In this document: positions 21,171 to 31,000 of the stretch, one piece after another
Numbering within the stretch: position 1 is the stretch's first letter
Layout of the letters: every line of letters starts with the position of its first letter
Assembly (NCBI RefSeq): GCF_963576615.1
Contig: NC_088715.1
Coordinates: 63,136,981-63,200,980, forward strand
Reading direction: 5' to 3'
DNA: 64,000 nt
From: Watersipora subatra
Taxonomy: Eukaryota > Bryozoa > Gymnolaemata > Cheilostomatida > Watersiporidae
Made by a program: the position numbers and the translations under genes
Notes under the pieces: model-generated
Told to the model about the DNA's origin: nothing
Database searches by the model: none
Seen by the model: the letters and a program-made list of their open reading frames with translations, nothing else

Positions 21171-22617
21171 CGAATTGAATGATTTAGTCAGAGCATTTTA
21201 TATGGTAATCATGTTGGATTTTATGAGTGGATTTTAAGTACTGAACTGCAGATGTGTCGAGTCACTTCTTATCATGCAGTTGATCTCCGTATTACTGTTT
21301 CTACTTACCTGCCTGACTGTCCAGAATATTGTTTTACATTGTTCTTTTCTCTCTTCTTATTATTGCTAATTGATTCGCTTCAAGTTGTTTGTGAGCTTGT
21401 ATTGGTTTTTTATTCTTAGCTGCCAAACAAGTGCCAGTTTTTACTAGTATCTACGTTGTTTTGCTGCCATCTTATAGCTAATTTTATTAACTTTTCTATA
21501 TTTAGATTAAATCAACTCTCAACAATTCGAAGTTGTGTACTCATGGTTGTTTCATTAACTTTTAATAGAGGGACAACTTTAACTTCATCAATATAAGGTT
21601 GATTTGTATTTAAGCTAATTACTCTATGATGTAATCACAAATTTAATTATATTATTCCACATTAAATTTGTAAGATTAATGCAGATGTAGGAAAACATTT
21701 AGGGCTTTCCTTGCTATCAGTTGTGGCTATTTATATCTTCTTTTACACGTTTAAATGTTGACTTTATGGCGTAGCATGTATTATATAACACAGGGTCAAA
21801 TCCTGTATGATGCAATCTTTTTTCCTAACCTCTAATTGTGGTTTCAGTCAGATGGACATGGCTTTCACTATAGTGAAGGAGATTTGATTCAAGTATTATT
21901 GTGTTTGTTACAAATGTCAACATTTTCATTGCTTTTATAATCAAAATAATGCAGTTGTTGGTAAACAATTTTAATATTCTACATTCATTCAGATTTTAGA
22001 TAAGATGCAGATCTAAGTCTTTATGTAGATATTAGTATCTACATAAATATTCATATAATCTTAGTCTCTTAGGAGACATGAGAAATTGTTGAAGCAGCTG
22101 ATTCAGTTATTTTCAAAGAAGCTTCAAAGTATCCAAAAAACTGCATATTATACAAAAAGTATTCTATTTACAAGTAACTTGATTGATGTTGTCATATGGC
22201 ACTTGAGTCAGCAGCTGACCATAAAGTGCTGCTCTGAACAAGCTGAATTTGACTATCTAAATATAGTACGCAGAATAGGGAGCCTGTTCAAAGTGTCAAA
22301 AGATAAATCTAATTAGGGAAACTGTTTAAAGTGTCAAAAGATTAGTCCAAGATTTGTGCCATGAAAAGTTCAAACTGGGAAGGCATTAATGGTTCAAAGA
22401 TTAGGGCTAACAATCGCAGTCATGTTTATGTTTGCACTCTTATTGATGCTATGTTTGCATTTTCATTGGGTGTTTGACAGACTAGTCTAACTGACATGTA
22501 GCGAGTCAAATAATTACGGTAGTCATCGTTTTGAGAGTGGATTAGTACACAATAAGGATGGCTGAGATTAGCCAATTGTAAAGTTTCCAATATTGGTTCC
22601 AACTTATGGTATGTATA
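21171..22617. other. intergenic downstream of CFAP97
   Basis: No further exon recognised. ATTAAA at 21506-21511 is the first plausible polyadenylation signal, with low certainty. A degraded SINE piece is at 21775-21890. Two near-copies of GTTCAAAGTGTCAAAAGAT lie at about 22290-22345. Confidence 0.45.
21775..21890 (+). mobile_element. degraded SINE copy
   Basis: A B-box-like GGGTCAAATCCTGTATGATGC is followed by TTTTTTCCTAACCTCTAATTG and a CAGTCAGATGG motif, the same order as in the SINE pair at 17.9-18.3 kb. The 5' part is lost. Confidence 0.5.
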
Positions 22618-22622
22618 CTAAT

Positions 22623-22925
22623 TGTCACAGGTTTTGTAATAATATAAGGGTTTTTGCAGACACCTGTATTATGCCTTATTGGAATCCCATTATCCCTATT
22701 GTATAGCTTTGAATGTGTTTTTATTAGTGTCATTTTTGTGGGCTATTATTGCATCCACATTGCTGCAATGTTTATATACCTGCTTACAATGGACCATTTG
22801 CGGCAGATAATAATGTTTGTACAACGTCTATTTCTGCATGATAAATTCTTGTATCTTGGTACTCAATCAATTATTGTTAGTCAGTCAAGCCTCACAGACA
22901 AATATATGCATACGAACCTGCAACA
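22623..22925 (+). repeat. 5' LTR of gypsy element 2
   Basis: TGTCACAG..CTGCAACA, 303 bp, same sequence as 27240-27542 at an offset of 4617 bp. Confidence 0.95.
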
Positions 22926-22943
22926 TGGCGTCGTAGGCAGGAT
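22926..22943 (+). other. primer binding site of gypsy element 2
   Basis: TGGCGTCGTAGGCAGGAT follows the LTR directly. TGG pairs with the CCA end of a tRNA. I could not assign the tRNA with confidence; a serine tRNA is possible. Confidence 0.65.
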
Positions 22944-22984
22944 TTAACAAAGAAAATAGACTTCACAGAAACTTCACAAACAAA

Positions 22985-25195
22985 ATGAGTTCATTGAAAC
23001 CACCAGCGGAGCTAGATTTCAGCAGCTCTCAAAAGGCTTGGCCGGACTGGAGGAAGCGTTTCGAAAGATACAGAAGCGCTTCAGGGCTATGCGAGAGATC
23101 AGCACAGAGACAAGTTGACACGCTGATATTTGCCATGGGAGAAGAGGCTGAAGCTATAGCAGATCAAATCCAGATTAGACCACCTAGAGAAGCAGACGAA
23201 GCAGCAGGAATTGAAGCCGAAAATGCAGAAGAAACATTATACCTCAGAACTTTAGAAGGGTTCGATAATTACTTCAATCCTAGAAGCAACCACTTGCACT
23301 ACGCTGTTCTCTTTGGGTCACGTCTTCAACTTGCCGGAGAAACCAACGAACAGTTTATTAGAAACTTACATGAGCTAGCCTCTAAGTGCAGCTGGAATGA
23401 CGACCAGAGAAATGACATGCTGCGCACTCGCTTACTTGCCGGAATGAGAGACAAAGCACTAGCCCGAGATTTACAGATCAATCCCGACGTTACACTCGAG
23501 GAAATCAAGCAACAACTTCGCACTAAGGAAATAATTCTGGAGAACCAAAAAGCGGAAATAGATGGCGACAAAGCTACTGTACTAACTACCCACGTTCGCT
23601 TTCACAAAAGAACATCACATCATTCACATGCCAAAACGCAATCTCACCCAACGACATCAGGAAGAAACTCGACGACTATAAACAGACACAGTAACAATCC
23701 TCAATATATTCATGGATGTAAATACTGCGGATCATCTCACGACCGAGGAAGATGCCCTGCATATGGCAAAGAATGCATGAACTGTAAACGCCGGGGACAT
23801 TTTGCCAAGGTATGCAAATCTAAACAGCAGGGCTCCATCGCATCATCTCACAAGAAACGTGTAAACGAACTTTCGGTAGCTTCCAAAGAAAGCCTGTGCG
23901 ACGGAGACGTAAGTGAAACTTTCTACGTGCATGCTGTAGATAGTCCTACTAACCATGCTAGACCAGTAAGTACTAATCAGTCAGACAATAAGTGGCTAAT
24001 TAATGTGAAGGTTCATGGCAAGCCTATTGATGTTCAGGTTGACACAGGTGCCCAAGTTAGTGTGATGCCCAAACAAATGTTTTTAGAGTTAGGCTTGACA
24101 CGGGTTGTTAGAACTGGAGCTACATTAGTGGGTTTCTCGGGGCGGGCTATACCAGTTGTTGGCAAGGCTGAGTTGAGTGTTGAAATTCCTGAAAATGGTT
24201 TAAGCACAGAAACAACATTCTATATCACTGAGACTAGGGACACAACTCTGCTAGGGTTACCTGCTGTCAGAGCACTTGGACTAATACCTAGCATAGCAAA
24301 AATTGCGCAAGCTTCCAAGCCTGATGCCATTGCTATTTCTGACATGGTATCAGAGTTTCCTGCAGTTTTTGAAGGTTTGGGATGTTTTGAGAAACCAGCA
24401 AAATTAGAGTTGAAACAAACGGCAGAACCAAAAGCAGTGCCCCCTCGACAAGTGCCTCACCACATGCGACAGAAATTAAAAACAGAGCTAACAAAACTTG
24501 AGAATTCTGGTGTCATAGTTCGTGATCACGAGCCCTCACAGTGGCTGACACCATTGGTAATAGTGAATAAACCGAATGGTAACATCAGAATATGCTTAGA
24601 CCCACAGTATTTGAATAGCCAGTTAATTAGAACTCAATGTTCAATTCCCACCAACACGGAAATATTTGCCAGGATCTCAGGGTCCAAGTACTTTAGCACT
24701 TTAGACGCTAAGCAGGGGTTCCATCAGATACAACTAGATCATGATTCCTCAAAATTGACTAGCTTTGTCACTCCATTTGGCAAGTATAGATATGTAAGGC
24801 TACCCATGGGTGTAAGCAATGCACCTGAGTTATTCCATCAGCGCATGGCAGATGCATTGTCGGGTCTTGAAGGGGTGGAAATTTACATTGATGACATTCT
24901 TGTACATGCTGCAACAGTAGATGAGCACAACGTAAGGCTTAGGAAAGTGCTAGAGAGATGTATGCGGCTAGGCATTACATTGAATGCAGAAAAATGTGTC
25001 TTGTTGAAACAGTCTATTCAATATTTGGGCCACAATCTAACTGCTGAGGGGGTGCGAGCATGTAAGTCAAAAGTCGAAGCAGTAAAAAACATGACTGTGC
25101 CAGAAGATAAGAAAGCAGTGCAAAGGTTTTTGGGATTTGTTGGCTACTTGTCAAAATTCATTCCAAACTTGTCCGAACACACACACACCCCTTGA
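22985..25195 (+). CDS. gag-pol: gypsy element 2 Gag-Pol, N-terminal part (Gag, protease, RT)
   Basis: 736-codon frame beginning MSSLKPPAELDF, 60 nt after the LTR. It has a Gag capsid-like part at residues 1-240; two zinc knuckles at about 245-278 (CKYCGSSHDRGRC and CMNCKRRGHFAKVC); protease with DTGAQVSVMP near 351; and reverse transcriptase with RICLDPQYLN, STLDAKQGFHQI, LPMGVSNAPELF and the catalytic YIDD near 633. Gag and Pol share one frame, so no recoding is needed up to here. The frame ends early at a TGA right after an (AC)n run (about 25177-25190); the rest of Pol continues in another frame from 25192. The layout resembles nematode K02A2.6-like gypsy elements. Confidence 0.93.
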   Translation: MSSLKPPAELDFSSSQKAWPDWRKRFERYRSASGLCERSAQRQVDTLIFAMGEEAEAIADQIQIRPPREADEAAGIEAENAEETLYLRTLEGFDNYFNPRSNHLHYAVLFGSRLQLAGETNEQFIRNLHELASKCSWNDDQRNDMLRTRLLAGMRDKALARDLQINPDVTLEEIKQQLRTKEIILENQKAEIDGDKATVLTTHVRFHKRTSHHSHAKTQSHPTTSGRNSTTINRHSNNPQYIHGCKYCGSSHDRGRCPAYGKECMNCKRRGHFAKVCKSKQQGSIASSHKKRVNELSVASKESLCDGDVSETFYVHAVDSPTNHARPVSTNQSDNKWLINVKVHGKPIDVQVDTGAQVSVMPKQMFLELGLTRVVRTGATLVGFSGRAIPVVGKAELSVEIPENGLSTETTFYITETRDTTLLGLPAVRALGLIPSIAKIAQASKPDAIAISDMVSEFPAVFEGLGCFEKPAKLELKQTAEPKAVPPRQVPHHMRQKLKTELTKLENSGVIVRDHEPSQWLTPLVIVNKPNGNIRICLDPQYLNSQLIRTQCSIPTNTEIFARISGSKYFSTLDAKQGFHQIQLDHDSSKLTSFVTPFGKYRYVRLPMGVSNAPELFHQRMADALSGLEGVEIYIDDILVHAATVDEHNVRLRKVLERCMRLGITLNAEKCVLLKQSIQYLGHNLTAEGVRACKSKVEAVKNMTVPEDKKAVQRFLGFVGYLSKFIPNLSEHTHTP

Positions 25196-27129
25196 GAGAG
25201 ATCAGCAAGAAACATGCACAATTCATTTGGGAATCCCCACAATTGAAATCATTCAACCAAATCAAAGAGCTCATAAGTGCAGCACCAACACTGGCATTTT
25301 ATGATGAGTCTAAGCCCATAGTGTTGTCAGCAGACAGTTCTTCTCATAGCCTAGGTGCCGTTCTAATGCAGGACGGGAGGCCAATAGAGTTTGCAGCTAA
25401 GTCTTTGACTGATTGTCAGCAGCGTTACAGCCAAATTGAAAAAGAGCTTTTGGCTATTGTTTTTGCTTGCAGCAGGTTCAAATATTATTGTTGGGGACGT
25501 GAAAAAGTAGTGGTAGAGACTGACCATCTTCCACTCATTGGATTGCTGAAGAAAGATATCAATGGCTTGTCTCCCAGACTTGCTGCTATGCGCCTACAGT
25601 TGTTATCGTATCCGCTTACTGTCGAGTTAAAGTACAAGCCAGGGGCAGAAATGGTGTTGGCAGATACTCTGTCTAGAGCTTGCCGCGAGGGCACTGACCT
25701 CCATGATGACCTACAGGTTGATCCATTATTGTCTGTTTGTGAAGTAGTAATTAGATCAGCTGATGTGATGAGCAAGTATCAACGCGCTACAAGTAGTGAC
25801 AAGGAATTAGCAGTGGTTAAGCGCTACGTAGAAAATGGATGGCCTACATGCAAGAAAAGTTGCGCTGCAATGGCAATGCCTTACTGGAACTTGAGACACA
25901 ACTTGTCTACTCTTGATGGTGTGGTTTTCTATGGTTCAAGGTTGATCATACCTGTTGCATTGCGCGACGAGGTTGTGGAGTCATTGCACACAGCTCACCA
26001 GGGTACAACAAAAACAGTGCAGCGGGCTTCACAATCAGTGTTTTGGCCTGGTTTGAGACGTAGGATAGAAGAGAAATGCATGTCATGCGAACCATGTCGC
26101 CAGGCTGAGAGGAATGAGAGAAAAGAGCCTTTGATACCATTCTCAGTGCCAGACTATCCATTCGAGGCAATAGGTATTGACATATTCCACTTGAATGGAG
26201 CAGACTATCTGCTAGCTGTTGACTATCTGAGTAAGTGGCCAATAATAAAGCAATTAGCTAGAAACATGTCAAGCAAAACTGTTATCTTGGCACTGCAACA
26301 AATATTTAGTGATTTTGGCACACCTGCACAAATTGTTTCAGACAATGGGCCACAGTTCAGTTCTAGGGCATTTTCAGAATTCTGCAAGGGAAATAGCATT
26401 GAGCACAAATCCAGTTCACCTCTCCATCCTTCAGGAAATGGGCAAGTGGAGAGAGTAGTAGGCACAGTGAAAGCTATGATGACTAAATGTCAGGCTGAGG
26501 GCAAGAGTTGGTATCCAGGCTTAACTGCACTTAGAAATACTCCTATCAGTGAGGAGTTGCCCTCTCCAGCTGTGTTGTTGCAAGGCCGTAAGCTGCGCGA
26601 AAGAATGCCAGAATCTGTTGATAGTTACAAGGTTATAGGCTATGACTTGGTTGATGTGCGCAAAAAGTTGGCAGCTCGGCAGTGTCAGTCAAAATACCAC
26701 CATGATAGGCACAGTGGACCAAGCAAAACAACCATCAAACTAGGCCAGCAGGTTTACTTCAAAACTGCTCAAGGCAAATGGATCCCAGGGGTAGTTGTAA
26801 AGGTGGTAGGTGAGAGATCATACGCAATTGAGGTAGAGGGTGGACAGATATTTCGTAGGAACAGGAAGGATATCAGGTTAGGTAGTGTTGAACATCCAAC
26901 TAAAATATTTAGCAAGTCGCTGCCCAGTGCTGTGCCAGCAGCTGGAACTAAGGTACATGCACACACAACTCCTAGTTCTGCGCCAAATCAGAATGTTAAC
27001 ATTCAAACTCATGCTTTGCCAGCAGCCCCCTGCACTTTGGAGCCTTCTGGGGTGGTGACAGTGCCACAATCTAGGTCAGGTCGTACTCTACGGAAACCTG
27101 GAAAATTTAAAGACTATATTTTGTATTAA
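25192..27129 (+). pseudogene. pol: gypsy element 2 Pol, C-terminal part (RNase H, integrase), cut off by a frameshift
   Basis: 645-codon open frame without its own ATG at the junction. It has RNase H with SADSSSHSLGAVL near 25323 and ETDHLPL near 25516, an integrase zinc finger (HTAHQGTTKTV..CMSCEPC) at 25985-26105, and an integrase core with D at about 26174 (GIDIFH), D at 26341 (SDNGPQFSS) and E at 26449 (NGQVERVV). It ends in a basic tail (SGRTLRKPGKFKDYILY). All catalytic residues are present. The only defect I see is the frame change at the (AC)n run where the two frames meet, consistent with slippage of the dinucleotide or a sequencing error. Confidence 0.9.
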
Positions 27130-27228
27130 AATGGGCTGCCTGCTTGTCGTATGAACCTCTAAATAGCTTGCTATATGTGTATTAGTAATCACGCATATTA
27201 TAACCATTGCTTCACTGCTTGAATTTAT

Positions 27229-27239
27229 GGGAAAGGAGG
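27229..27239 (+). other. polypurine tract of gypsy element 2
   Basis: GGGAAAGGAGG lies directly before the 3' LTR, the normal place for plus-strand priming. Confidence 0.85.
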
Positions 27240-27542
27240 TGTCACAGGTTTTGTAATAATATAAGGGTTTTTGCAGACACCTGTATTATGCCTTATTGGA
27301 ATCCCATTATCCCTATTGTATAGCTTTGAATGTGTTTTTATTAGTGTCATTTTTGTGGGCTATTATTGCATCCACATTGCTGCAATGTTTATATACCTGC
27401 TTACAATGGACCATTTGCGGCAGATAATAATGTTTGTACAACGTCTATTTCTGCATGATAAATTCTTGTATCTTGGTACTCAATCAATTATTGTTAGTCA
27501 GTCAAGCCTCACAGACAAATATATGCATACGAACCTGCAACA
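27240..27542 (+). repeat. 3' LTR of gypsy element 2
   Basis: Second 303-bp LTR, no difference from the 5' copy seen by eye; followed by the CTAAT target duplication. Confidence 0.95.
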
Positions 27543-27547
27543 CTAAT

Positions 27548-28081
27548 CACTACCTTGAAGTCAAAAGAAATAAACACAGATAAATGTAGAGAAGTCAGCA
27601 ATAAAGTTGACGCCGTGAGACAGCTTCTTCCAAGTAACTGGCCGTGAGAGAAAGAGAGAGCACTAACTGCAGACAACAACAAAAGTGTATCTAAAGACTA
27701 ATCCTTAAATGAAGGTCAAAGTTTAATACAGGAGTCATTTTCTTAACTATTTTGTAGCACAATAAAAAGTCTTTTAGAAAAGCCAAATAAATTACTAAAG
27801 GGCACCTGGGCAAACCTGTCGGGTACAGAGCACCTGTGTATGCATGCCAGAAAACATGCATATCTCATGGGCAAGTTCTGCAATAATGATGATAATAATG
27901 ATGATGATGGCACCATAAAAATCATGGTTGATAAATCAGCCTGAAAGCATTATCTTAGACTTGGTACAAATACTGAGAATTTACAAATTTGGGCCAAAAG
28001 TAAAAAAATAAAATATATAAATAATAACGAGTTAGTGTCATGGGGCTGCTAAAACTGATGTGGATATATTCACTTGGTAAA
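27548..28081. other. intergenic, 3' side of the coiled-coil gene
   Basis: AT-rich with a short (GAT/AAT)n run at 27883-27908. No gene seen. It would contain the 3' UTR of the minus-strand gene ending at 28082; I see no clear AATAAA on that strand. Confidence 0.4.
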
Positions 28082-31000
28082 CTATGGATTTTTTAGTCGT
28101 TTTCGGGTTATCTTGTCACGTAATGACCTGGCTATTTTAACACTCTGTGGCCTGTCTCTTATCTCTTCAATGTTCTCTGGAGACGTCTTAATGCAATGAA
28201 TTATTTCTATGTCTATCAAATGGGTGTGAGCCCATTTGGTCTCCTTTTCAATCTCATCGAGAGTATCACTGAAGGCATTAAGGTCTTCAGTGACAGTAGT
28301 ATAGCTCAGGGTATTCTGCTTGAGCGTCACATTCATCTCATCCTTCTCTAACGTTTTCTGTTGTAAGACCTCATTGACTGTCTTCAGTTCTCCACTGATT
28401 TGCTCAAGTTTCTATGGAGAATAATAAACATTCTCAGAATATGGAAAGAGGTAGATATGAAAAACGATAGCGATAATGATAACAAGAAAAATAACGATAA
28501 CAAGAAAAATCATGACATCAGAAAAAATACGATAATAACAAATGATGATGAAATACAAATAAGAACAATAATGGCTATAAGAATGCTAACCATAATAAGA
28601 ATGATAACGATAATAAGAATGATAGTGGTAATAAGAACAATAACTAAAATAACAAATGATGATCATAACAAAAATAATAATCAATCAACACATTCATGGC
28701 ACGCATGAATGCGTGCCATGTGACTATAAAAATGTAAACCTAGATGGGAAGTTGATGTCTATGAGAGATACAATATGCTGAAAAATACACCATAGACATA
28801 TTATGACATTTACTGTGATAATATTTAGAACACATCTCAAACAATTCTCTTTATCTATGCTTTGACAACTTTTTAAAAGTCGCTCAAACTTGCAACATCT
28901 GCAATGAGAAATTGCGATGGATTAGCTAACATGTTCATGATAAAAAGAGGGACCACAGGCTATGAGTCAGTTCTTTATCCATAGCAAAGTTTTAACAAAA
29001 AGCATAAACAAAGACTTCACACTCAAATGTCATAAAAAAGGAGAGCCTATGTTTTACGCAGCAATTTTTGAACAATAAGTGAATTTTTAGGTCATGGTGG
29101 CTAAAAGCGTTTGGCATAGACGTCAGGCTACAGAGGTTTGCTTAGTACCAGCATGACGTTTGTAGCCTTGGTACCAGCGTGATGTTTGTAACAGCATTTG
29201 TAACAGCAACAGCATTTATCACCTGAACCACATACTTCATTTCACATAATATAGCTATTCAAGTCATGCACTTTTATTAGTCTCTCGTAAATCAGACACT
29301 CTAGCGAGTACCTTTTCGAGAGACTGTTGCGTTTTGAGCAAGTGCTGTCGTTTAGCCATTAACCTCTGGTTCCGCTTCGTCTGTGAAATGGTGTGATTGA
29401 GGAACTCTATAGCATTCTGATCACGCTGCATCTCCACCTTGGTAGAGTGCAGAGCATTCTCTTTGTTGCTCAGGTGCGCTTGTAGCTCATCCAACTCTCT
29501 GTCTAATTGCTGTACTTGCTCCTACATCCGCATAACACGACGATTTTATTTATTTCTTTTCGTAATGAATATTATAATACGTATTATAACGTGGGAACAA
29601 AAAATAAAATAATAAGCCACGCTAAAACATAGATTACTATAATATTCTGTAATCTAGCGATAATTTAAGCGCAATAATTAAATAATAATGCAATAAATAA
29701 TAAAAAGATGTGCAAAGTGTAATGTTTCAATAAAAAAATATAAAATAAAATATAAAAAAATATAAATGGCGGTGAGAGAAGTAAACAAGTGTGTATGCAT
29801 GTACAGGCTGTAAATAAACATTCTGTGTGTATTTTCCTTCTGAGGTTGAACATTTATATAGCGTTTTGATCTAATTTTTATCCCAAATTAACAGCGCTGC
29901 TAGAGTGACCACTGCTAAATTAGCTAAATATATTTTATGAACTCCCATAAATGGACACCGCCATCTTTTTGAGCATTAAACCATATCAATAACAAGAATG
30001 ATAACAATAATGAAAAATAAGAAGAAAAAACTTGCAGTAATAAGAATGATGACAACAATAAGAAAGACCGCTATGACTAAATAAAACATGTATCGTTGAA
30101 AAGAGCAAAGAGGGATAACTCCAAGTTATCAAGGCATCTTTGTAAACTTTTTATTCTGCATGGACAGCTAATCCCACTTTTTATCATGCAGGTTCTAACA
30201 TATTCCTAGCAATATAAACAATATCTTACTTTACATACGATAAAAGCTGGTGAACATTTTGACACTAAATTATGGAATAGTTTAAAAGGTGGCAGTAAAC
30301 GTGTCAATTACTAGACTTTAAATCAAATGCTTTATATGGTGGATTGTACTGCCTTCTATGGCTGTTATTCACAGCCAACTGAAGCAAGAGATATTAGATG
30401 AGAGAAGACAATTAACAGAGTTTAAGCTCTTCGCTCAAAAGTAAATTATTTTAAGGAGAGGAGTAAACTGCCAGAGAAATACCTTATTCCTGTACCTTAT
30501 TCTTGTCGAGCAGTAAAGTGGCCAAGTAAACAGAGTTGATCTTATCCAGCTGTTCATCTCGTTTCTCAGCTAGTCTTTTCTCATGCTCTAGTTTAACCCT
30601 CCTGCATTCTAACAGGGCTGCCGTCATCGCTGTCACAAACTTTGTTTCTCTAAAATGACTCATGGAGATTTAATTCGAATAAGAAAGCCTCCTATATTAG
30701 TAAATGACTAAGGAGCAAATTGAAATATGACGAAATATTTTATTATTTTCACTGATCAGCTGTGTGTGCATTCACAGTCTTTCAGAAGAATTAAAATTAT
30801 CAGATATTAGAAGATAGTAATTTCTAAGTATTGGCATTGCATATTATACTAGCGAATCAGCAAGCCACACCTGAACACATCTGTAATGACCACAAATAGT
30901 TAGCTGAAAAAGAACTGAAGTTTTATTTTAAATTAAAACATTTATAGCAGCATTACACTGGAGTTGCCCTCTTATTAAACAGACAGCACATTTTGAGGGA

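Larger units (their letters stand above)
22623..27542 (+). mobile_element. Ty3/gypsy LTR retrotransposon 2
   Basis: The element is 4920 bp with 303-bp LTRs at 22623-22925 and 27240-27542, identical as read. It is flanked by a perfect 5-bp target duplication CTAAT (22618-22622 and 27543-27547). The order is LTR, PBS (22926 onward), one long gag-pol frame, polypurine tract, LTR. It sits about 1.45 kb past the CFAP97 stop, in the same orientation. Sequence and LTR length differ clearly from element 1. One frameshift breaks its coding frame. Confidence 0.96.

Noticed and set aside
28400-28708. 102-codon + strand frame rich in Asn, Lys and Ile
   Set aside because: It is translation of an A-rich simple repeat in an intron on the opposite strand.
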